NCBI GenBank assembly: GCA_031411655.1
Contig: JANOBM010000116.1
Coordinates: 19,168 to 83,167 of the forward strand
Direction: 5' to 3'
DNA from: UBA6163 sp031411655
GTDB taxonomy: Bacteria > Planctomycetota > Planctomycetia > Pirellulales > Pirellulaceae
DNA: 64,000 nucleotides
The translations under genes were made by a program, and so were the position numbers. Positions 9,016 to 17,416 of this stretch are shown here, piece after piece (positions within the stretch are counted from its first letter, which is position 1; each line of letters opens with the position of its first letter). Under the pieces are notes generated by a model that saw nothing but the letters and a program-made list of their open reading frames with translations, did not search any database and had not been told where the DNA came from.

Positions 9016-10248
9016 ATGTCACAAACGATGGAAAACCCGTTTGCCGTCCAACCGCGTCGTCGTCCGGCACGATTGTGGAGTGGATTGAAAGGACTGGCGA
9101 TGGTAGCGGGACTTTTCGCGGTGCTGATTCTTGCCCAGGCCCAGAGCCGCCGGTGGTTGTTGGAAAGTTGGGTTACCGGGTTCGCCGACCTCCCTGTTGC
9201 GCAACAGGTTGAACGATTGTTGCAAATCAACGCTCTTGGCGACATTGCTATCGAAACGGTTGCGAGACGATTAGCAGCTGGCGACGAAACGGTTGCGGCG
9301 ACCGCGTACGAGCTGCTTCGCGATCATCAAAGCGAATGGTCAAGTCGTGACGATGCGGCTTTGGGACGAGCCCACACCAACATGATCCGAGGAATCAACG
9401 CAGTGGCGGCAGAACTCGACGCACAGCGCACCCGCTGGGCGATCGAATTGATTAATCAGTCGCTTTTGGAATGTGTCGATCGATCGATTCGCGAAACCGA
9501 CGACGCTTATCGAGAAGCCAATCGCTTGCTTGCCGTTTTGAGCCCGCCCGCTCTTGAAACGGGCGTGGCACTTGCATCGGCGACGACCAACTCAGCAACA
9601 AGTGACGTTGATCCGACAACGTATCCTCGACTCGTGCCCCTTCCTGTTCGTGTCCAAGCGATCTCCGAGGAAACTGAGCCGATACCGGTTACTTCGCTGA
9701 CATTGCTCGACAGTCCCTCATTAGAAAGCCCTCCCACCACCGCACAGCCGGTGGCAACGATGGCTACACCCGTGCCATCCCAGGGCGAGATCTCTGCATC
9801 CAATCGTGTACCCACGTTAAGTCCCACCGTCGTTGCGCTTCAGCCGCTTCGGCAACTCTCGCAATCCTCTCTTGAGTCATTCGATACGAAGTCGGTTATC
9901 GGACTCCTTGGTAGCGAGCAGGCTGACCTGCGTGATCAAGCTGTGGATGAATTGGTTCGCCGCGGATTGAGCAATGAAGAGATTCGTGTGGCCAACCAAT
10001 TGGCTTCGCCCATTGTGGATGTTCGAATTGGGTTGCTCGAGTCGATTGCGAATCGTACTGATATCGACCCGCGGCCCTGGCTGCTATGGCTTGCAGAGGA
10101 TTCGAATCGCGAGGTCAGACTTCGAGCGATCTCTTCCCTGGCGACGATGAACGATTCCGCCGTCAAGCAAAACCTTCGCAAGCGTCTGCCGAACGAACAA
10201 GACCCGATCGTGATCGCGCATCTCCGACGCGTTGTCGATGTTCGTTAA
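9016..10248 (+). CDS. Membrane-anchored HEAT-repeat-like hypothetical protein
   Basis: A 410-residue protein with a short cytoplasmic N-terminus and one membrane segment (about residues 25-43, LAMVAGLFAVLILAQAQ). A helical region of about 130 residues follows, then a Thr/Pro/Ser-rich linker (about 175-280). The C-terminal helical domain carries HEAT-like repeats (LGSEQADLRDQAVDELVRRG, and about 80 residues later DSNREVRLRAISSLATM). The ATG at 9016 is taken instead of a TTG at 9007; an ATG at 9028 is also possible. No Shine-Dalgarno sequence is obvious. It is divergently arranged with the TPR-like gene. Role unknown; a protein-interaction scaffold is inferred. Confidence 0.72.
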   Translation: MSQTMENPFAVQPRRRPARLWSGLKGLAMVAGLFAVLILAQAQSRRWLLESWVTGFADLPVAQQVERLLQINALGDIAIETVARRLAAGDETVAATAYELLRDHQSEWSSRDDAALGRAHTNMIRGINAVAAELDAQRTRWAIELINQSLLECVDRSIRETDDAYREANRLLAVLSPPALETGVALASATTNSATSDVDPTTYPRLVPLPVRVQAISEETEPIPVTSLTLLDSPSLESPPTTAQPVATMATPVPSQGEISASNRVPTLSPTVVALQPLRQLSQSSLESFDTKSVIGLLGSEQADLRDQAVDELVRRGLSNEEIRVANQLASPIVDVRIGLLESIANRTDIDPRPWLLWLAEDSNREVRLRAISSLATMNDSAVKQNLRKRLPNEQDPIVIAHLRRVVDVR

Positions 10249-10305
10249 GTACCTTGCATGGCTGTCGATCTAAACGTAAACGCTCTATCACAATAAGCTT
10301 CCGTC

Positions 10306-11295
10306 ATGAACCTTCGATTGTACCGCGCCGATGAAACGATTCATGCACAAGGTGTCGATTCAAGCGAATCTGCTCAAACCGAATCGTTGGTTGATCAATC
10401 GCCTCCCAGCGACATGAATACTCTTGGTCAGTTCATACCGCTGCACTACCACTACAACATGCTTCAAGATGAGCAGCGAGTCGGCGCGTTTCGAAGTGCG
10501 ATTGAAGCCACCGTTCGACCAGGCATGCATGTTGTTGAGCTTGGAGGCGGAACGGGGATCTTGTCGTCTTTTGCGGCAGGTCGTGGCGCAAGCGTCACTT
10601 GCGTGGAAAGAAATCCAGAACTGGTTCGCTGCGCGACGAAGCTTATTGAACTCAATGGGCTTTCGGCGTCGATCGAGGTTGTGCATGCCGATGCGTGTGA
10701 GTTCATCCCCAACCGTCCTGTAGACGTCGTAATTTGTGAGATGATGCACGTCGGTTTTCTACGCGAGAAGCAGTTGCAAGTAATCCAGGCGTTCAAGCGA
10801 AATCATGGTCATGCGTTTGGTACAAGGCTGCCGCGATTTCTTCCCGAAGCGACGCTACTGACGTTCCAGCCGGTTCAGCATGCGTTTGACTTCTTCGGCT
10901 ACTACGCGCCCGTTCCCTTATTCCAAGCTCCCCAGTCCAACGCACCTTCGACGTTTCCGCTCTCGTCGTTGATCAGTTACGGAAGCGTCATTTATGACGA
11001 GCCGTTCGGTGAGGCTTGTGGTTGGTCGGGGCCAATCCAAATCGAGCAGTCGGGGCAATTGTCCGCATTCCGTTTTGTGACACAAAACTTGATCGCCATC
11101 AATGCAGGCTCACCGACCCCCATCGAATGGCCAAATCAATTCTTGGTGCTGCCACTCGACTCGCCAATCGACGTCGTTGCGGGCGAGGAGATATTCGTCG
11201 AATTTGCTTACGAAGCTGGTGGCTCCATCGACTCATTGGCAAGCTCGATTCGCACCCAGACGATGCACGGGGCGTCGTTTCGAAAGGCGGCTTAA
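10306..11295 (+). CDS. PRMT-like class I SAM-dependent methyltransferase
   Basis: A 329-residue protein with features of protein arginine methyltransferases rather than small-molecule enzymes. The N-terminal helix reads HYHYNMLQDEQR (about 47-58), like the PRMT H-x3-ML-x-DE-x-R helix. SAM motif I is VELGGGTGILSSFAA (77-91) and the acidic ribose-binding position is E101. A double-E loop carries E145 and E154 at the nine-residue spacing seen in PRMTs (ICEMM...LREKQ). A C-terminal beta-rich half includes PIEWPNQFLVLPL with W275, comparable to the PRMT THW-loop/barrel region. The usual SEWMGY is CEMMHV, so substrate chemistry may differ. No neighbour shares an operon with it. The substrate is unknown; arginine methylation is an inference from these motifs. 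Confidence 0.7.
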   Translation: MNLRLYRADETIHAQGVDSSESAQTESLVDQSPPSDMNTLGQFIPLHYHYNMLQDEQRVGAFRSAIEATVRPGMHVVELGGGTGILSSFAAGRGASVTCVERNPELVRCATKLIELNGLSASIEVVHADACEFIPNRPVDVVICEMMHVGFLREKQLQVIQAFKRNHGHAFGTRLPRFLPEATLLTFQPVQHAFDFFGYYAPVPLFQAPQSNAPSTFPLSSLISYGSVIYDEPFGEACGWSGPIQIEQSGQLSAFRFVTQNLIAINAGSPTPIEWPNQFLVLPLDSPIDVVAGEEIFVEFAYEAGGSIDSLASSIRTQTMHGASFRKAA

Positions 11296-11324
11296 GCAAA
11301 CGTAAATTGGGTTGCGGTCGGAAC

Positions 11325-11356
11325 ACTCAATCCCACCACCACTCAATCCCACCACC
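11325..11356 (-). repeat. 16-bp tandem duplication containing the stop codon of the DUF1598 gene
   Basis: Two perfect 16-bp copies (ACTCAATCCCACCACC on the plus strand at 11325-11340 and 11341-11356). On the minus strand the copy nearer the gene encodes the final Trp-Trp-Asp-stop, and the second copy repeats it past the stop. Confidence 0.9.
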
Positions 11357-12725
11357 ACTGCCCATCAGCAAGGCTTGTGGGGCCCGATTGTTCCTTAACC
11401 GTAGCCGTTTTTCCGTCAGTTTCTTTGACCAATCGCTCGCTGGTCAGCGCCTGGCGAGGTTGAAGGTTGACGCCACCACCAAGCGGCGTCATCAGGGTGC
11501 TGCCTTTCCAAATCGCATTCACCGCGGTTTCCACTTGCTGTGGTGCGGTATGGGTCTCGATCGCAAACTGAGCTTCGTCGCCAAAGACAGGCATACCCCA
11601 ATCGGCTTGGCCGTAGAAATCTTGCTGCTGGATGTAAGCAGCGGCAATGGCAGCATCGATCATGTTTCGCATTTCCGCATAAACCGCAACTCGGTCTGCA
11701 ATCAGTGAGTATTTCTTGGTGAACTCAAGGCAGAAAGCGGCGCTGGCGCGGTTACTTCGTCCAGAGACGACTCGCTGTCCTCCCGCACCGACTCGCTCGT
11801 TTTCACCGACAAGCTGGACACCTCGGTCGTTCAGTTTCATCGCCAATCCATCTTCACTGACCGCGACACCGTCGTAATTCGGAGTGAAGAACCAACGTTC
11901 CATTGCGTTCGAAGCGACTTGCGATGGGTTGGCGCGTTCGACGTAGCTGGACACAGCAACGGGCAATCGCTCGAGACCAATACCGATAAGCTTCATGCGA
12001 TAGTCGGCTTCAACAAGGACGCGAGCAAAATTCGTTGAATGGGGGATACCCTTGATAGAAACGGTTTGCAGGCCGAGATTCTTTTTCAGCGACAGCGCTA
12101 ATTCTTCCGCGTCGCCAGGCTGTAGATTGCCGCGAACAGCGGCCAGGAACTGCTGCATTCGCTGCAAGCCTTCGGGGGTCGGATCGATTGAAACGCTGAT
12201 CACGCTCGTTGGCTTTTGGCCCGGTCCATAGGCACGTAGTGCAGTGACCATGTCTTCTAGCATCACAACTGGCTTTCCAGACTGCATCCCCACCATGCGA
12301 CCCGCGGGATCCGCGACGACACCTTCTGCCGGACCGGCGATGACGATGTCTTTGGTATCCGGGTAAAAGAAGACATATTCAATGCGTGTGAGGCCCGCCA
12401 TCGACAGCATTTCATCGCTGGGTGTTTTCCCGGCTTGGATCGCGTTGGCGACGGCCGCTTCGAGGCGATTCAGCGAAACTTTCCGTAACTTTGACGGGCT
12501 CATCGCCTCCGCGGCCGCGCCTTGCCTGGCAGCCATGAGACGCTGCTGAGCAACTCGCGGATCGAATTGCTTGACCCGCAGCACCCCGGTGGCATCGACC
12601 TCAACACCAGCGATCGGATTGACGAAGTTGTTGGTCGTGTTGTTATTTTGTGCTTGAGCGAGGGGTGCCAGCGAAAGCACGACCAATGCGACGAGCGACT
12701 GAGCGAAAAGGATGTGCAATTTCAT
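11343..12725 (-). CDS. DUF1598 domain exported protein
   Basis: A 460-residue planctomycete-type protein. An N-terminal signal peptide (MKLHILFAQSLVALVVLSL, cleavage near AQAQ-NN) leads into an Asn/Thr linker and the long DUF1598 region. Recognisable parts are RIEYVFFYPDTKDIVIAGPAEG, GRPV-type ligand loops, and the C-terminal VETAVNAIWKG and FCLEFTKKY blocks. The ATG at 12725 is chosen over an in-frame start 87 bases upstream because only it places the signal peptide at the N-terminus. The protein ends in Trp-Trp-Trp-Asp. It stands alone between the PRMT-like gene and dnaE. The family is conserved in planctomycetes but has no assigned function; a periplasmic or surface location is inferred. 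Confidence 0.85.
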   Translation of the reverse strand: MKLHILFAQSLVALVVLSLAPLAQAQNNNTTNNFVNPIAGVEVDATGVLRVKQFDPRVAQQRLMAARQGAAAEAMSPSKLRKVSLNRLEAAVANAIQAGKTPSDEMLSMAGLTRIEYVFFYPDTKDIVIAGPAEGVVADPAGRMVGMQSGKPVVMLEDMVTALRAYGPGQKPTSVISVSIDPTPEGLQRMQQFLAAVRGNLQPGDAEELALSLKKNLGLQTVSIKGIPHSTNFARVLVEADYRMKLIGIGLERLPVAVSSYVERANPSQVASNAMERWFFTPNYDGVAVSEDGLAMKLNDRGVQLVGENERVGAGGQRVVSGRSNRASAAFCLEFTKKYSLIADRVAVYAEMRNMIDAAIAAAYIQQQDFYGQADWGMPVFGDEAQFAIETHTAPQQVETAVNAIWKGSTLMTPLGGGVNLQPRQALTSERLVKETDGKTATVKEQSGPTSLADGQWWWD

Positions 12726-12912
12726 TGCTGTGTTACTCGGCAAACCGAATGCGGCGATGGAGGAGCGAGGCGCGGAAAGCAATCCGCCAGTGCCTTTGAG
12801 AATAGTCACCATACTTGTTCAGTTCAACAAATTGCCGCACGAGACGGCTGAATTGTTGCAGTCTGGGATGGTTTTAACGAAGTTTTCGAAGTTTTTTGAG
12901 AATTTGCTGCGG

Positions 12913-15900
12913 TCAATTGCCCCTGCGGCGGGCCGCGCCGCTGGAAACTTGTGGCCGGGTCATCATCAATCGATAGCTCCCCAGCCCCAGTAAATCATCA
13001 AGGCGAGACCGCATTTCGGGGGTCACCTGGACTTGATATTTTCCGCTCTTGATGTGAATTACCTCGCCAGAGTCGACCCGCAGTGAGAACATGAGGTCTT
13101 GGTATCCCGGATAGCCGCGAACGATCTCACGCAACTTGGCAAATGTTTCGGCATCGTGCTGCGCTTCGTCGACCTCGACTCGAATGCCACGTGTGTATTT
13201 GGTGTCGAGTTGATCCAAGGGGATCAACTCGTCGATGAGCAAATTGGCTTCGTCGCCGCCCCGCCGTTCGCAAACTCCACGGGCCAGTACCACAGCATCA
13301 GGTTGTACCGCGTCGCCATGCTCAGCAAAATTCTTTGGCCAAAGTATGCAGCGAATCACACCTTGCATGTCCTCCAAATCGAAGTTCGCATACTTCGTTG
13401 GCATGCCAGGCTTGCCATTCTTGGTGTGAGAAAACTTGATCGCGCTGATCATGCCACCGATAAGTACTTCGGAGCGTTCCTTAACGTCGGCAAGCTGATC
13501 GATCGTATGCGACCGAAATGCGGACAACTTTGGCTCATGTTCGGCAAGAGGGTGGCTTGCAAGATAGAAACCAAGGACCTCTTTCTCGGCGAGTAGCTTT
13601 TCTTTTTCAGTCCACGGTGGAACGTCAGGGAGGGTGACACGTTTGCTTGCTGGTGTTGATTCGGCTTCGTCATCGAACATTCCAAAGAGGCTTACCTGCC
13701 CGCTCTTGCGATCAGCCATTGCTGCGGCGCCGACCTGGAGGGCACGGTCGATTGCGGCGCAAAGCTGTCCTCGCTCGCCGCCCAGGCTATCAAACGCGCC
13801 GGCTTTGACAAGCGTTTCAATCGTGGCACGGTTACAAGCCTGCATGTCGACTCGTTCACAGAACTCGAATAGGTCCGTGAACGGGCCTCCCTTGCGTCTT
13901 GCGGCAACAATCGCCTCGGCGGCCGAGCCACCACACGCTTTGATGGCAGACAATGCGAAAACTATCTTGCCATTGGCAACAGCGAAATCGACGTCGCTCT
14001 GATTTACATCGGCATTGACGATGGTAATCCCCATGCGAGCACAATCTTCCATGTGTTCGACCAAAGCATCCTTCCGTTTGAAATTTCTCCCGGTGATATC
14101 GCTGGAGAGCAAAGCTGCCATAAATTCGACCGGGTAGTGAGCCTTTAAATAGGCCGTCTGATAAGCCAACAACGCATAGGCGGTGCTATGGCTTTTGTTG
14201 AACCCGTACCCAGCAAATTTTTGAATCAAATTCCAAATGTCGTCCGCGTCTTCTTTTTTAAGGCCATTGGCGATGGAACCTTCAAGGAATTTCTCGCGAT
14301 TCTGATTGATCAGCGATTCCTTTTTCTTGCTGATCGCTTTGATGACGGTGTACGCGGACGCAAGCGGGATTCCACCCAGGCGATTGAGGATGCGCATCAC
14401 CTGCTCTTGGTAGACCATGATGGAGTTGGTCTCGCCAAGGATGTCTTTCAAAACCGGATGTTTATAATCGGGCTGTTGACGGCCGTGCTTGATATTGACG
14501 TAGTCATCGACCATGCCTCCTTCAAGCGGCCCTGGGCGATACAGCGCGTTGGTCGCGATGATGTCGTTGAAGCGATCAGGCTTCATCCGCAACAAGAGAT
14601 CGCGAATGCCTCCCGACTCAAGCTGGAAAACACCTTTGGTTTCACCGCGTTGAAGAAGCGCGTAGGTCTTCTTGTCATCAAGTGGAAATTTGAGCGGATC
14701 GATTTTCTGTCCGGTGGTTTGCTCGATCAGCTCCACCGCTTTGCTGAGGATCGTTAAGTTTCGCAGGCCTAAGAAGTCCATCTTCAGCAGGCCCGCCGCT
14801 TCGACATCACCCATCGACCACTGCGTGATCACGTCTTGCTTACCCGAGACACGACAAAGTGGCACGTACTCGGTTAACGGTTTATCAGCGATCACCACTG
14901 CCGCCGCGTGCGTTCCAACGTTTCGTGCAAGGCCCTCGATTCGCATCGCGAGATCGATCAATTCGCGAATCTCTGGATCACCTTCATAGGTGCGTTTTAG
15001 GTCCTCACTTTCTTCCAACGCCTTGGGAAGTGTAATCTTGAGTTCATCAGGAACCATCTCCGTGATTTGATTGACCCTTGCCAAGGGAATACCCAGAGCG
15101 CGGCCTGTATCTTTGATGGCGGCGCGCGCAGCGAGCGTTCCGAACGTCCCAATTTGGCAAACGTTATCGTGGCCGTATTTCTCCTTCACATATTGGATGA
15201 TTTCGCCACGGCGGTCCTTGTCGAAGTCGATATCGATATCTGGAGGCTCGATGCGGTTTTCATCGAGGAACCGCTCGAATAGTAGGTCGTATTGAAGCGG
15301 ACAAACGTGTGACAAATAGAGCGCATAACAGACAAGAGCGCCGACGCCACTTCCTCTAGCAGTTGCCCAAATACCTCGATTGCGCGCGTGATTGACGAAG
15401 TCCCAAACGATCAAGAAATAGGTCGGAAAACCAAGCTTATCGATCACGCCTAATTCACGCTCGAGTCGCGCGATGACTTCGTCGCTTAACTTGCCATCCA
15501 CGATGCGGTTCGCATCGCCATCGTATCGCTCGAAAAGTCCCTTGATGCAAAGTTGCCTCAGATAATCGATCGGCTTTTGTTGCTCAGGACATTCAAATCC
15601 TGGGAAGTAGTGTTTACCAAGCTGTAGATCGATATCCACAGAGTTAGCGATCTCTTGGGTTCTCGCGACAGCGTCTTCGAGTCCAGGAAACTTCTCATAC
15701 ATCTGCTCAGGACTTCGCAAGAAGTACTGGTTGCCATCCATTTTCATACGGGAAGTATCTGTACGAAACTTACCGGTACTAATGCAGAGCATGATGTCTT
15801 GGGCGACGGCATCTCCCTCGTCGACATAATGCGTGTCGCTTGTGGTGACGACAGGCAGCCCAAGGCGTTTTGCGATCTCAACGGCTCCTTCAAGCTGCAT

Positions 15901-16476
15901 CCGTTGGATTTCGACACCGTTGTTCATCACTTCGACGAAGTATCGATCACCGAAAACTTTATGGAACCAACCTGCAACATCTCTCGCTTCCTTTTCCGCT
16001 TCCGAGGTATCGATCCCTTTCAAGACCGCGCGGCTAAATTCGCTGCTGACACATCCAGACAAACAGATGATGCCTTCGCTATGAGCCTTGAGAATTTCTT
16101 TATCGATCCGCGGCTTGAAATAAAACCCTTCGAGACTCGCAGCCGAAGCAAGCTTGACTAGGTTTCGAAATCCGGTTCGATTTTGAGCCAATAGCGTCAA
16201 GTGGTAACTGGCTTCTTTGCTAGAACCTGCATTGCCCCGTTCATGACGACTGCCAGGAGCGATATAGGCTTCGTAACCAATAATCGGATTGATGCCTGCG
16301 TCTTTCGACTTGCGATAAAACTCGAGCGCGCCGTGCAGATTGCCGTGGTCGGTTAACGCCAACGAGTTCATCCCATGTTCTTTGCAGCGTTTCACCAGCC
16401 GACCAATGTCGCTTGCCCCGTCGAGGAGGCTGAAGTGGCTGTGGCAATGCAAATGAACAAACGGTCGTTCAGACAT
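12913..16476 (-). CDS. dnaE: DNA polymerase III alpha subunit
   Basis: The replicative polymerase of 1187 residues, a normal DnaE1 length. The N-terminal PHP domain keeps metal-ligand motifs (HLHCHSHFSLLDGA, LTDHGNLHG, TTSDTHYVDEGDA) that are degraded in enterobacterial DnaE. The palm carries the catalytic aspartates in PDIDIDFDKDRR and in LKMDFLGLRNL. The helical finger region follows (GVFQLESGGIRDLL, YRPGPL). A helix-hairpin-helix region and a C-terminal OB domain (VLIGGMISAIKFSHTKNGKPG) complete it. The first codon is taken as the ATG at 16476; a TTG lies one codon upstream. The FHA-domain gene lies 35 bp upstream on the same strand and could be co-transcribed. Confidence 0.98.
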   Translation of the reverse strand: MSERPFVHLHCHSHFSLLDGASDIGRLVKRCKEHGMNSLALTDHGNLHGALEFYRKSKDAGINPIIGYEAYIAPGSRHERGNAGSSKEASYHLTLLAQNRTGFRNLVKLASAASLEGFYFKPRIDKEILKAHSEGIICLSGCVSSEFSRAVLKGIDTSEAEKEARDVAGWFHKVFGDRYFVEVMNNGVEIQRMQLEGAVEIAKRLGLPVVTTSDTHYVDEGDAVAQDIMLCISTGKFRTDTSRMKMDGNQYFLRSPEQMYEKFPGLEDAVARTQEIANSVDIDLQLGKHYFPGFECPEQQKPIDYLRQLCIKGLFERYDGDANRIVDGKLSDEVIARLERELGVIDKLGFPTYFLIVWDFVNHARNRGIWATARGSGVGALVCYALYLSHVCPLQYDLLFERFLDENRIEPPDIDIDFDKDRRGEIIQYVKEKYGHDNVCQIGTFGTLAARAAIKDTGRALGIPLARVNQITEMVPDELKITLPKALEESEDLKRTYEGDPEIRELIDLAMRIEGLARNVGTHAAAVVIADKPLTEYVPLCRVSGKQDVITQWSMGDVEAAGLLKMDFLGLRNLTILSKAVELIEQTTGQKIDPLKFPLDDKKTYALLQRGETKGVFQLESGGIRDLLLRMKPDRFNDIIATNALYRPGPLEGGMVDDYVNIKHGRQQPDYKHPVLKDILGETNSIMVYQEQVMRILNRLGGIPLASAYTVIKAISKKKESLINQNREKFLEGSIANGLKKEDADDIWNLIQKFAGYGFNKSHSTAYALLAYQTAYLKAHYPVEFMAALLSSDITGRNFKRKDALVEHMEDCARMGITIVNADVNQSDVDFAVANGKIVFALSAIKACGGSAAEAIVAARRKGGPFTDLFEFCERVDMQACNRATIETLVKAGAFDSLGGERGQLCAAIDRALQVGAAAMADRKSGQVSLFGMFDDEAESTPASKRVTLPDVPPWTEKEKLLAEKEVLGFYLASHPLAEHEPKLSAFRSHTIDQLADVKERSEVLIGGMISAIKFSHTKNGKPGMPTKYANFDLEDMQGVIRCILWPKNFAEHGDAVQPDAVVLARGVCERRGGDEANLLIDELIPLDQLDTKYTRGIRVEVDEAQHDAETFAKLREIVRGYPGYQDLMFSLRVDSGEVIHIKSGKYQVQVTPEMRSRLDDLLGLGSYRLMMTRPQVSSGAARRRGN

Positions 16477-16511
16477 CAAGAATCATTCCGTTGAAGAAGT
16501 CGCGAGATCGA

Positions 16512-17183
16512 TCAAGGATCGGCAATTTGTCGAACCAGCAGCCCGAGTCGTGCTTGGACGTCAAGTAACTGCTGCCATCCTTCCATGCCCAGTTTGACCT
16601 GGCCGGCTGAGTCGTCAATCTTGGCGCCCTCGATCAGCCGATGCAACCGGGCTTGAAGATACTCGAGGATCTCGCACAACTGAGCAGCCTGTCCTGGAGA
16701 AAGCCGATCGGGAAGAGAAGGCGGTTCGGTCATGGAGAGCACGCCGTGCCGCGGGCGCGGACTGTCGGGCTGGCCCCCTTTCAACTCCATCAAAAGCGAA
16801 CTGTCGTGTCCGGCTAATTCGTGCGAAAGGGTCGCTCCCTCCCCATTTGCGCCCGCCGTCATCGCAGCCATTCTAGCGGCAATTTGTTGCTCCGTTCCAA
16901 GCAGCATCAAGGTCCGACCAACCGTGATCAGGTCGCCATGGCGAAGAATCTTGAGCTGGCATTCATCGCCATTCACCTTTGTGCCATTGGTACTATCCAG
17001 ATCCGTTAGCACCAGCCGCTCGTTATCGCGTTGAATCTTAAAATGGCAGCGACTAACCCGCTCATCATTGAGCTGGATCGAATTGCCTTCCTCGCGACCG
17101 ATCGTCAGCGGCGGCGCGAGTTCGTGAAAAACTTTTCCACGATCAGCGCCATGAAGTATTTTGATCGTAACGCCGCCGCTCAT
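16512..17183 (-). CDS. FHA domain-containing protein
   Basis: A 223-residue cytoplasmic protein with an N-terminal forkhead-associated domain (about residues 5-95), which binds phosphothreonine peptides. The key motifs are all present: GREEGNSIQL (the Gly-Arg pair), VSRCHFKI (Ser and His that contact the phosphate region) and DLDSTNGTKVNG. The second half is a helical domain (about 160-220) without a recognised family. Planctomycetes encode many Ser/Thr kinases, so a phospho-dependent adaptor is likely, but no kinase or phosphatase gene is adjacent. It lies upstream of dnaE on the same strand. Confidence 0.9.
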   Translation of the reverse strand: MSGGVTIKILHGADRGKVFHELAPPLTIGREEGNSIQLNDERVSRCHFKIQRDNERLVLTDLDSTNGTKVNGDECQLKILRHGDLITVGRTLMLLGTEQQIAARMAAMTAGANGEGATLSHELAGHDSSLLMELKGGQPDSPRPRHGVLSMTEPPSLPDRLSPGQAAQLCEILEYLQARLHRLIEGAKIDDSAGQVKLGMEGWQQLLDVQARLGLLVRQIADP

Positions 17184-17326
17184 GCGGTGCTCCGCCGTGA
17201 AGACAAGTAGGTTGCATCGGAGTCCACTGTTGGATCTGCCATGACCCGCTTCGTCCCCGCCCTGTAGTTCAAAGTGTACTTCAGAAAGTATAGCGAGCGC
17301 ATACGGCGAGGCGAGAATGTTGGCTT

Positions 17327-17416
17327 GGTCTGGTAACTTCGGGTCGGGTAACTTCGGGTCGGGAAACTTCGGGTCGGGAAACTTCGGGTCTGGTAACTTC
17401 GCGTCAGGAAACTTCG
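17327..17416. repeat. 15-bp tandem array, six units, overlapping the rlmI-like stop codon
   Basis: Six consecutive 15-bp units with consensus GGTC-K-GG-W-AACTTCG on the plus strand (17327, 17342, 17357, 17372, 17387 and 17402). Differences are limited to two or three positions. The unit at 17402-17416 contains the TGA stop (17404-17406) and last codons of the rlmI-like gene, and the other five lie beyond the stop. There are no unique spacers, so it is not a CRISPR array. Confidence 0.93.

Noticed and set aside
11016..11708. 230-codon plus-strand frame overlapping two real genes
   Set aside because: It covers the end of the PRMT-like gene in another frame and the 3' part of the DUF1598 gene in antisense; no family match.
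17327..17416. Possible CRISPR array
   Set aside because: Units are directly adjacent with no spacers, and no cas genes are nearby; it is a simple tandem array.
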